45,503 bases of DNA from an uncultured Fibrobacter sp. (GTDB lineage: Bacteria; Fibrobacterota; Fibrobacteria; Fibrobacterales; Fibrobacteraceae): the NCBI GenBank assembly GCA_946186895.1, contig CAMHOW010000013.1, positions 1-45,503 on the forward strand, given 5' to 3'. Positions 1-6,973 of the stretch are shown here, piece after piece; positions within the stretch are counted from its first letter, which is position 1; every line of letters starts with the position of its first letter. The notes under the pieces are model-generated. The model did no database searches. It saw only the letters and a program-made list of their open reading frames with translations, and had not been told where the DNA came from. The translations under genes were made by a program, and so were the position numbers.

Positions 1-91
1 CGAAGATGAACAGGGCGAGGAACGCGCCTGTGCATCCCATGATCTGCTTCTTACCAATGGAAGAGGTAAGATACTTGATGATCCATTGCAT
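1..91 (-). CDS. sdhC: Succinate dehydrogenase/fumarate reductase cytochrome b subunit, N-terminal fragment
   Basis: Only the first 30 codons lie in the window and the gene runs off the left edge. The visible protein starts MQWIIKYLTSSIGKKQIMG and enters a hydrophobic stretch (GAFLALFIF). This is the usual start of the di-heme cytochrome b558-type membrane anchor of succinate dehydrogenase/fumarate reductase in the FCB group and Epsilonproteobacteria: an amphipathic K-YLTSSIG-K leader before the first membrane helix. A good ribosome site (AAGGAG) lies about 8 nt before the ATG. A box TAAGTTTA (positions 126 to 119) overlaps the stop codon of ndk upstream and may be its promoter. In an anaerobe of this type the complex would reduce fumarate to succinate. 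Identity rests on this short N-terminus only. Confidence 0.72.
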   Translation of the reverse strand, partial: MQWIIKYLTSSIGKKQIMGCTGAFLALFIF

Positions 92-123
92 TGAGTTGTG
101 TCTCCTTGAGGGGTTGTTTAAAC

Positions 124-576
124 TTAGAGAACGCAGCAGGCCTTGAGAGAAGGCATTTCGTAAGCGTAGCGTTCGTCTTCCTTGAACCAGAAGTCCAGTT
201 CACGCTTGGCAGACTCGGGGCTGTCGGAGCTGTGGACCACGTTTTCGGTCATAGAAGGGGCAAAATCGTAGCGGAGGGTACCGGGTTCCGCCTTAGCCGG
301 ATTGGTAGCACCGTTGATGGCGCGGACCTTGGCAATGGCATTTTCGCCACCGAGGGCGAGCATCACGGACGGACCCTTGGTCATGTAAGCTTCGAGCTCC
401 GGGAAGAAAGGCTTTTCTACGTGTTCAGCGTAGAAACCGCGAGCATCAGCAGAAGTCATCTGGTGCATCTTCACGGCGCAGACAGAGAGGCCTGCACTGA
501 TGTAACGGTCGATAATGCGGCCCACGAGGCCGGACTTAACGGCATTGGGCTTGATCATTGCAAATGTCATTTCCAT
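124..576 (-). CDS. ndk: Nucleoside diphosphate kinase
   Basis: 150 residues, close to the usual 135-150 of the family. Ndk transfers the gamma phosphate of ATP to NDPs through a phospho-histidine and balances the NTP/dNTP pools in the cytoplasm. The N-terminal strand MTFAMIKPNAV and the active-site segment NVVHSSDSPESAKREL (His115) are both intact. The first ATG (576) is kept because AAAAGG lies 8-10 nt before it; a second ATG two codons later is possible. A TATATTTC box lies 28 nt upstream. The next gene on the same strand, the sdhC fragment, starts 32 nt after the ndk stop, so the two may be co-transcribed. The C-terminal LKACCVL tail with two adjacent cysteines is a little unusual. Confidence 0.96.
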   Translation of the reverse strand: MEMTFAMIKPNAVKSGLVGRIIDRYISAGLSVCAVKMHQMTSADARGFYAEHVEKPFFPELEAYMTKGPSVMLALGGENAIAKVRAINGATNPAKAEPGTLRYDFAPSMTENVVHSSDSPESAKRELDFWFKEDERYAYEMPSLKACCVL

Positions 577-603
577 AGTAGGTACCTTTTGATTAAGATA
601 TGG

Positions 604-611
604 GAAATATA
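604..611 (-). promoter_or_regulatory. TAnnTTTG-like box upstream of ndk
   Basis: Reads TATATTTC on the minus strand, 28 nt before the ndk start. It fits the Bacteroidota-type -7 consensus TAnnTTTG except for the last base. Confidence 0.4.
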
Positions 612-616
612 GATAT

Positions 617-712
617 AATTCGGATTTCGGAATTCAGATTTCAGAATTATAAACGTCATTGCGGACGTAGCCGAAGTAATTCACTCCGAATTCCGAATTC
701 TGAATTCTGAAT
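617..712. repeat. AT-rich GAATTC-module repeats around a REP-like palindrome
   Basis: The gap between the parvulin-like gene and ndk is made of short imperfect copies of modules such as ATTCGG, GAATTC and TTCAGAATT. They flank a core at about 654-681, which reads GTCATTGCGGACGTAG then CCGAAGTAAT. The core can fold weakly (ATTGC against GTAAT). It resembles the widely dispersed intergenic palindrome that starts GTCATTGCG; that resemblance is from memory, not a search. No ORF or convincing terminator is seen. Confidence 0.5.
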
Positions 713-2980
713 TTACTCTTCCGCCTCGATCTTTTTCATCAGGTCGTCGGCCAGTTTGCCATCAGACTTGATGTTTTCAACCAGCCAATCCACAGATTCC
801 TTCAGTTCGCTCTTGGGGAAGCGCTTCTGGAAGTCCTCCAGGACCTCCAAAGCACGGTCATTCTGCTTCAAATTCTCATTCAACACAAAGCCCAAACTGA
901 ACATGGCCTTTTCTGCCTCCGGGGCATCGGGCCATACCTGCAAGAAGGCTTCAAAACAATCTGCAGACTTTTTGTACTTCTGGGCATCAGAATAGGTCTG
1001 GGCCATATTGTAAACCGCAGTACGGAACAAGGTATCCCGGTCAGCAAAGAGTTCAACAATCTTATTATAAGCAGAAACGGCATCGTCAAACTTCTGATTC
1101 TTAGCCAACGAATCGCCCAAGGCAAGGAATCCTTCTGCCGTGGTCACAGGGGCAAGACTTACCTTGGAACGGTCATAGAAGAACACGTTCGTCTTATTCC
1201 AGGTTTCCATGTTGGCATAATGTTTCGAATTCAACTTGGCCCTGGTTTTCAGGCCACTTTCAATATCAGATTCCACTTCTTCATATGACTTATCCTTGTA
1301 TGATAATTCCTTATTATAGAAGTATTCAAATTTCTTAGAATTGTCTGTTACCCGAAACGCCGCTGGTTCCTCCATTTTCAGGCCTCTCTCATAACGAGCG
1401 GTGATAAAGTCCGCACGGGCAACTCGCATCAGTGCACGGAATTCCCAAGACTGATCGACCTGTTCCTGTCTGGCTTTTTTTCCAATGGCGTATGCTTGAG
1501 CAAGCATATTTACGATATTGTGATGGGTATCCTTGTTGTAGGGAATTCCCGGTTCTGCTTCAAAAATTTTCATCAGGTCAGCCTTGGTATAGACAGGCTT
1601 GCCATTATCCGAAACCAGTACTGTTGCAGGGTCGATAGCATTCACATCACTAGCATAAAGCTCTGCCAACTGCTTTTCTACGCGGTCAAAGGACTTAGGC
1701 TCCGAAGGAATAATCGCCGAGAGGTAGAAACTGTGATAAAGGGAATCCGACACAGAACGAATAACAGAAGAAATGTATCCTACGGTTTTTCCTTCCAATT
1801 CAGTCCACAGAGCAGGCACCATCCCTATACCATAAGGCAAGGCATAATCCTTTTTAATGCGACCCACATAACCGTTATTTTCCGAAGTTTCTTCATTTTC
1901 ACTGATAGTCGCCGCTACGGCCTTGAAAGATTCCAGATCCTTGACATTTACCATTGTTTTTGCCAGAATTACAGAATCCTTCATGGCCACATGATAGACT
2001 TCGTAACCGGGAACGGTCATGAACTTGTCCTTATTATCCTCGTAGAACTTGCGAGGGTCCTCGGGAACCATTTTTTCAACAACGACAGAACCCATATCAG
2101 AGGTCATTTCTCTCACCTTCTGAGCCATTGCCTGCCTCTGCTGGCTAATAAAGGCCTGCTCAAATTCTTTCACATAATCTTCTTCACGAGCTTTCACCGC
2201 AGAGGTCCGCTTTTGAACCTTCAAAGCAAAATGAGCCTGACTAGAATCCTGCATTATGTGGAAAACGCGGCTCTCCCCCACCTTCATGGAATCGGCAAAG
2301 AACAAGGCACCCATAACGGAACTGTCCGTAAACACTCCACGTTCCTTGCCCTGGGCTACCGTTACATGGCGGACATTTTTCAGGGAATCTTCGGGAACAT
2401 TGGCATTCAATTTACCGGCTATTTCAGAAACAGCGAGAGAATCCCCCATAAAGAACAGCAGTTCAACATTGGCAGGTTCGTCCTTTTCCGGCAAGACCTG
2501 CTGAATGAACCTCTTTAGGGAATCCTGATTCTGAGACAGGTAGTAGCGTCCGGCAACCTCTTCACGGACAGCCATGTATGTTGCCGTACTGTCAAATTCG
2601 CTTCGATGCTCATCAAAATACTTCTTCAATTCCTCATCGGTGTAACCAAGACGGCTCATCAGGTGGAACCGTGTATAGATAATGGTCAACAATCTATTCC
2701 TTACCACCGGCTCATAATTGTTCCATGCAGAATCGTAAGATGCGGACTCACCAGTCACTTTGGAGATTTTCGCCAAGGAAAATAGAAGATTTTCGGCTGC
2801 CGACTGGTATTTCTTAGAGCCGGGGTTTCCGTAGTTCTGCAAGACCAAGAAATCTAAGTCTTCCGCATACAGCGACTCATTGCCAATCCTTGCCAAAATG
2901 GTATCCTTACTTCCGATACCATTACAACCTATCAGCAAGGAGCACAAGGTCAATACGACTAGGGAATATATTTTTTTCAT
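713..2980 (-). CDS. Parvulin-like peptidyl-prolyl isomerase lipoprotein with C-terminal TPRs
   Basis: 755 residues. The N-terminus is a lipoprotein signal peptide with lipobox LIGC (Cys19), so it should be a lipid-anchored envelope protein. A SurA/PrsA-like N-domain follows (ILARIGNESLYAEDLDFL), with KKYFDEHRSEF and later KFYEDNKDKFMTVPGYEVYHV. The parvulin-type core lies around residues 320-430 and contains NNGYVGRIKKDYALPYG. The last 140 residues are TPR-like (ALGDSLAKNQKFDDAVSAY; FLQVWPDAPEAEKAMFSLG), as in YbgF/BamD-type helper proteins. The likely role is chaperoning exported or outer membrane proteins. It starts divergently from the U32 gene with only 49 nt between starts. An exact TATATTTG box lies 20 nt before the ATG. 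Whether the isomerase site is active cannot be decided by eye. Confidence 0.8.
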   Translation of the reverse strand: MKKIYSLVVLTLCSLLIGCNGIGSKDTILARIGNESLYAEDLDFLVLQNYGNPGSKKYQSAAENLLFSLAKISKVTGESASYDSAWNNYEPVVRNRLLTIIYTRFHLMSRLGYTDEELKKYFDEHRSEFDSTATYMAVREEVAGRYYLSQNQDSLKRFIQQVLPEKDEPANVELLFFMGDSLAVSEIAGKLNANVPEDSLKNVRHVTVAQGKERGVFTDSSVMGALFFADSMKVGESRVFHIMQDSSQAHFALKVQKRTSAVKAREEDYVKEFEQAFISQQRQAMAQKVREMTSDMGSVVVEKMVPEDPRKFYEDNKDKFMTVPGYEVYHVAMKDSVILAKTMVNVKDLESFKAVAATISENEETSENNGYVGRIKKDYALPYGIGMVPALWTELEGKTVGYISSVIRSVSDSLYHSFYLSAIIPSEPKSFDRVEKQLAELYASDVNAIDPATVLVSDNGKPVYTKADLMKIFEAEPGIPYNKDTHHNIVNMLAQAYAIGKKARQEQVDQSWEFRALMRVARADFITARYERGLKMEEPAAFRVTDNSKKFEYFYNKELSYKDKSYEEVESDIESGLKTRAKLNSKHYANMETWNKTNVFFYDRSKVSLAPVTTAEGFLALGDSLAKNQKFDDAVSAYNKIVELFADRDTLFRTAVYNMAQTYSDAQKYKKSADCFEAFLQVWPDAPEAEKAMFSLGFVLNENLKQNDRALEVLEDFQKRFPKSELKESVDWLVENIKSDGKLADDLMKKIEAEE

Positions 2981-2999
2981 AGCTAAAACCTCTGTCCCG

Positions 3000-3007
3000 C
3001 AAATATA
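3000..3007 (-). promoter_or_regulatory. TAnnTTTG box (exact) upstream of the parvulin-like lipoprotein gene
   Basis: Reads TATATTTG followed by CGGG on the minus strand, 20 nt before the start. It is an exact match to the -7 element known from Bacteroidota. Confidence 0.5.
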
Positions 3008-3017
3008 AGAAAAAAAC

Positions 3018-3025
3018 TATTTTTT
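3018..3025 (+). promoter_or_regulatory. TAnnTTT box 4 nt before the GTG start of the U32 gene
   Basis: Reads TATTTTTT and ends 4 nt before the GTG, with no Shine-Dalgarno between. This is compatible with a leaderless transcript. Confidence 0.35.
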
Positions 3026-3029
3026 CACT

Positions 3030-5513
3030 GTGAAAAAGCCAGAATTACTACTCCCCGTAGGGACTCAAGAAATGCTCACCGCCGCCATCAACAATGGCGC
3101 CGATGCCGTATATTTCGGAGTTCCCCACTGGAACGCCCGAGGCCGTACAGAAGATTTTACATTCGAGGATGTAGAAAAAATGATCCAGTACGCCCGCACA
3201 CGGGGAGTGCGGACTTTCCTAGCCATGAACGTGCTGGTTTTCGAACGAGAAATCCAAGGCCTTCCCGAATTTCTTGAACGGCTAATTTCGCTCAAGCCCG
3301 ACGCCTTCATCATCCAGGATATCGGACTTGCAAGGCTTATCCGCGCCATCGCCCCGGACCAGGAAATTCATGCCAGCACACAGATGACCCTATCCAGCGC
3401 CGAGGGGATTGGTCTGGTAAAATCCCTCGGGTTTAACCGAGCCGTCCTTGCACGTGAACTTTCCCTCAAAGAAATTGCGGCCATCAAGGCCACAACGGAC
3501 CTGGAATTAGAGGTTTTCATTCATGGGGCCCTATGCGTCAGCTACTCCGGACAATGCCTTACCAGTGAAAACTTCGGTGGCCGCAGCGCCAATCGTGGGC
3601 AATGCGCCCAAAGTTGCAGGCTTCCCTACCGCATCTTTGTAGACGGCAAGGAATTCCTGGATACCGATGTCAAATACCTGTTCAGCCCCCACGATTTATG
3701 TGCTCTTCCAAGATTAGAATACCTAGAAGAAATCGGCGTAGACTCCCTCAAGGTGGAAGGCCGGCTAAAAAGTCCCGAATACGTAGCGGCCGTCTCTAAG
3801 GCCTACCGCAAGGCCCTTGACAATCAGCCCCTGCAAGACCAAGACAGGGAACCGCTAGAGGTTCTCTTTTCACGGGGGCTTTGGACCGGTTGGCTAGAAG
3901 GCGATGATCATCAAAAACTAGTTGATGGCACCTTCAGCAACCACCACGGACAGTTTCTAGGCAATGTCAATAAAGCTGGCAGTAATGGGGTGACCATCGA
4001 ACTCGATCCTGAAGCCAATCTTCCACAACCAGGCGACGGGATTCTCTTTGAAAACCCGAAGCAAGATATCAGCGTAGGGGCACGACTCTTTGGCATAAAG
4101 GCTCCCGTAAGGGACGGCATGACCATCCTGACATTTAGCAGAGACTTTGATATACGCAAGATTACAGGTGGTATGAAATGTTACCGCAACGATTCCCCTG
4201 CCCTAGAAAGGGAATTGCGGAAAACATTTACGGAACGCGAATACATGAAGCGCTCCCCCGTAAGCATGGTTCTTTCTGGAACAATCGGAAAGCCCTTCCA
4301 GCTTGAATTGCAAGATGACAAGCATAACACCGTTCTAGTTGAAAGCGAAAACATCTTGGAAGAATCCCGGAGCCAAAACGACAACGCAGCAAAGCTCCTT
4401 CGGGAGCTAGCCCAAAAGGAGCTTTCTGCCCTAAGCGGAACAGCATACCGTCTTGAAAGTTTATCGGTAGACATACCCCCAAAAGCATTCGTCCCCGGGA
4501 AATGGCTCCGTATGCTTAGGCAAAGTGCCGTTGAAAAACTGGACGCACTGCGCTGCAAATGGAAGCCCCTGAAACCAAGCGCCATTGCGGGCCACGCTCT
4601 TCTCAACAGCGTAAAAGTTGCAAACGTCAAGACAGGAAATGACAAGGAAATCCCTACCATCTCTGTATTGGTCCGTAACCCCGAACAGGTAACCGCCCTA
4701 CAAGGGCTTCCTATCCAGAACGTCATTATGGATTTTGACTGGGGTGTCAAATACGAAAAGTCACTCCAGCAAATACGCGAACAGGGCTTCAAAGCGGGCA
4801 TGGCTACACTCCGCATCCACAAGCCTGGCGAAAATCATTATCTCAAAAATATCCTGCGGCTCGCCCCTGACTTCGCCCTGGTACGAAATCTCGGCGCACT
4901 TGCCATATTGCGCGAAAGCGGCATTCCCCTAGCCGGGGACTACAGCTTGAATGCCGCCAACAGCTTAAGTTATGATTGGCTCCTGTCGCAGGGGCTCGCC
5001 ACGCTCCACCCATCTTGGGACCTGAACAGCGCTCAGCTCTTTGACCTTCTAGAAAGCATTGACGCAAGCAAACTAGAGCTGACTCTCCACCAGTACATGC
5101 CAGCCTTCCACTCCGAATACTGTGCATTCGCACGGGCACTCACCACCGGCAGGCGGTTCCCCGAATGTGGGAAAATCTGTACCCAGCATAAAGTGGAAAT
5201 TCTGGACCACAAGGGAGAACGGCATTTCTTACAAAGCGATGCTGAATGCAGGAACACCCTATTTGTCGGAAAGCCCCAGTCGGCGCTGAAATTACTGCCA
5301 AATTTGCGAAAAGCCGGAGTGAATCATTTCCGCATCGAAATGCTCCAAGAAAACCCAGAAACTGTCCGGCAGAAAGTATCCATCTACGCTCAAGCCATTC
5401 TCGGGAAGATATCCGTCGAAGAAGCCGTCCGCCAGGCCGGAGTCCAAGAAAAATACGGTCTGTCCGATGGTCAGTTATTCAACGAGACCATCTGGCAAGA
5501 CCGGAAAAAGTAA
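3030..5513 (+). CDS. U32 family protein (RlhA/TrhP-type RNA hydroxylation family, peptidase U32)
   Basis: 827 residues starting at a GTG with no visible ribosome site. The N-terminal TIM-barrel-like U32 domain opens with ELLLPVGTQEMLTAAINNGADAVYFG and carries STQMTLSS. The family's cysteine cluster is intact in ALCVSYSGQCLTSENFGGRS and RGQCAQSCRLPYRI. The segment FSRGLWTGWL and the following DGxxSNHHGQFLGxV region match the E. coli YdcP/RlhA branch, whose members with TrhP make 5-hydroxycytidine or 5-hydroxyuridine in RNA using prephenate-linked chemistry. The protein is longer than RlhA (about 650). Its last 250 residues look like a second barrel (VILMDFDWGV-like strand; VRNLGALAIL) with its own cysteines (YCAFARAL, ECGKIC, AECRNT). 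The exact substrate is not determined here. Confidence 0.85.
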   Translation: MKKPELLLPVGTQEMLTAAINNGADAVYFGVPHWNARGRTEDFTFEDVEKMIQYARTRGVRTFLAMNVLVFEREIQGLPEFLERLISLKPDAFIIQDIGLARLIRAIAPDQEIHASTQMTLSSAEGIGLVKSLGFNRAVLARELSLKEIAAIKATTDLELEVFIHGALCVSYSGQCLTSENFGGRSANRGQCAQSCRLPYRIFVDGKEFLDTDVKYLFSPHDLCALPRLEYLEEIGVDSLKVEGRLKSPEYVAAVSKAYRKALDNQPLQDQDREPLEVLFSRGLWTGWLEGDDHQKLVDGTFSNHHGQFLGNVNKAGSNGVTIELDPEANLPQPGDGILFENPKQDISVGARLFGIKAPVRDGMTILTFSRDFDIRKITGGMKCYRNDSPALERELRKTFTEREYMKRSPVSMVLSGTIGKPFQLELQDDKHNTVLVESENILEESRSQNDNAAKLLRELAQKELSALSGTAYRLESLSVDIPPKAFVPGKWLRMLRQSAVEKLDALRCKWKPLKPSAIAGHALLNSVKVANVKTGNDKEIPTISVLVRNPEQVTALQGLPIQNVIMDFDWGVKYEKSLQQIREQGFKAGMATLRIHKPGENHYLKNILRLAPDFALVRNLGALAILRESGIPLAGDYSLNAANSLSYDWLLSQGLATLHPSWDLNSAQLFDLLESIDASKLELTLHQYMPAFHSEYCAFARALTTGRRFPECGKICTQHKVEILDHKGERHFLQSDAECRNTLFVGKPQSALKLLPNLRKAGVNHFRIEMLQENPETVRQKVSIYAQAILGKISVEEAVRQAGVQEKYGLSDGQLFNETIWQDRKK

Positions 5514-5531
5514 GTATCGGGCTGTTAGAAA

Positions 5532-6872
5532 CTAGCGTCTTCTCTCGGCCATCTCTTTTTTGAGGATGTCCATGACGGCGCCCAAGTCTGCCGGGGCCTT
5601 GAACACGGGGTTCGCGAACTTGGAGCAGATGTTTTCGAGTTTCTTTTCGTGGTAACCGACCTTGAATTCGGTGAACTTGAGGCCGTGTGCCGTGCTGATA
5701 ACGACCACGTTCTCTTCCTTGTCGATCTTGCCTGCAGCCACAAGCTTTTCGAGGGCACCGAGAGCCACGCCGGTGTGCGGGCAGCAGTAGAGACCGATAC
5801 GGTCGCCACGGTGGGCGGCGTTAGCGAGTTCTTCTTCGGTGACGCTCACGACCATGCCGTTCGTCTTCTGGATGGCGCGTACGGCCTTCGGATAGCTGAC
5901 CGGGTTACCGATCTGGATGGCGCTGGCGAGAGTCTTCTTGGCCTGCATTGGCACGAGCTTGTCGAAGCCGCGTTCGTATGCCTGGTAGAACGGGTTGGCG
6001 TTTTCGGCCTGAGCCACGATAATACGAGGAATGCGGTCGATAAGGCCCATGGCCTTGCAGTCTTCGAAACCCTTGGCGAGTGCGCTCACGTTGCCGAGGT
6101 TTCCGCCCGGGATAATCACGGTGTCGGGCACCTTCCAGCCCATTTCCTGGCAGATTTCCGGAGAAATCGTCTTCTGGCCTTCCACGCGGAGGCTGTTCAT
6201 GGAGTTGGCGAGGTAGATGCGGTTGTCGGCAGTGACCTGCTGAACAATCTTCATGCAGCCGTCAAAGTCAGTGTCGAGGGCGAGCACAATACTGCCATTA
6301 GAAATCGGCTGGATCAGCTGGGCCACGCTGGTCTTGCCGGCGGGCAGAAACACGATGGAGGGGATGCCGGCCTTGGCACAGTAGGCGCTCAAAGCTGCGG
6401 AGGTGTCGCCGGTAGAGGCGCAGGCCACGGCGTCAATTTCGTGAATCTTCTTCTTGATGATATGGTTCACCTGGCTTACGAGAACCGTCATGCCCAGGTC
6501 CTTGAAAGAACCGGTGTGGGAGTTGCCGCAAAGCTTGACCTTCAGGCTTTTGATGCCCAGTTCCTTGGCCAGCGGGGCCGCGTCAAAGAGCGGGCTCCAG
6601 CCTTCGCGCATGGTCACGATGTCTTCGATTGGCATGTCGGGGAGCACCATTTCGCGCTTGCTCCAGATGCCGCTCATGTCGGCCGGTTCAAAGCTCATGC
6701 GGCGTTCGGCGAAGAGTTTCTTCCATTCGTCGGGGCTCTTGCTGGCGAGCGCTGCTCTATCGTGTTCGACTTCGAGCAGGCTTCCGTCCACCTTGCTGCG
6801 GTAAATGACGTCGGTCAGCGGATAGGTGTCGTCACCGTTGATGTTTCTAAAATGGGCGTTGAACTTAGCCAT
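5532..6872 (-). CDS. thrC: Threonine synthase
   Basis: 446 residues. ThrC converts O-phosphohomoserine to threonine with PLP. The PLP lysine is K124 in GNSHTGSFKDLGMT. The phosphate-cradle glycine loop is IIPGGNLGNVSA (about 253-264), and the substrate region ACASTGDTSAAL is present. The N-terminus (YRSKVDGSLLEVEHD) is that of the shorter threonine synthase subfamily. The start ATG at 6872 follows AGAGGAC. A TATATTTA box lies 26 nt upstream. It converges on the U32 gene with an 18-nt gap and has no obvious terminator of its own. No other thr genes are adjacent. Confidence 0.96.
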   Translation of the reverse strand: MAKFNAHFRNINGDDTYPLTDVIYRSKVDGSLLEVEHDRAALASKSPDEWKKLFAERRMSFEPADMSGIWSKREMVLPDMPIEDIVTMREGWSPLFDAAPLAKELGIKSLKVKLCGNSHTGSFKDLGMTVLVSQVNHIIKKKIHEIDAVACASTGDTSAALSAYCAKAGIPSIVFLPAGKTSVAQLIQPISNGSIVLALDTDFDGCMKIVQQVTADNRIYLANSMNSLRVEGQKTISPEICQEMGWKVPDTVIIPGGNLGNVSALAKGFEDCKAMGLIDRIPRIIVAQAENANPFYQAYERGFDKLVPMQAKKTLASAIQIGNPVSYPKAVRAIQKTNGMVVSVTEEELANAAHRGDRIGLYCCPHTGVALGALEKLVAAGKIDKEENVVVISTAHGLKFTEFKVGYHEKKLENICSKFANPVFKAPADLGAVMDILKKEMAERRR

Positions 6873-6897
6873 AATGTCCTCTTGTTTTTTTCGGGCC

Positions 6898-6905
6898 TAA
6901 ATATA
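6898..6905 (-). promoter_or_regulatory. TAnnTTT box upstream of thrC
   Basis: Reads TATATTTA on the minus strand, 26 nt before the thrC start, and is followed by GGCCC. Confidence 0.4.
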
Positions 6906-6927
6906 GAAATTGGTTAATGGAGCATAC

Positions 6928-6955
6928 AAAAAAGGCTCCGCCAAGCGGAGCCTTT
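6928..6955 (-). terminator. Intrinsic terminator of the fibro-slime gene
   Basis: A perfect 11-bp stem (6931-6941 with 6945-6955; AAAGGCTCCGC) has a 3-nt loop. On the minus strand it is followed by an unbroken T run and lies about 20 nt after the stop codon of the fibro-slime gene. This is the cleanest rho-independent terminator in the window. Confidence 0.9.
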
Positions 6956-6973
6956 CAAAAGCCTTCTCTAGAA

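Noticed and set aside
1496..2518. 340-codon open frame opposite the parvulin-like gene
   Set aside because: Antisense shadow. The minus-strand protein has a lipobox, parvulin core and TPRs, whereas the plus-strand frame has no promoter, ribosome site or recognisable domain.
5649..6917. 422-codon open frame opposite thrC
   Set aside because: It lies entirely antisense to a complete threonine synthase with intact motifs, and the translation has no domain-like pattern. Long antisense frames are expected here from codon bias.
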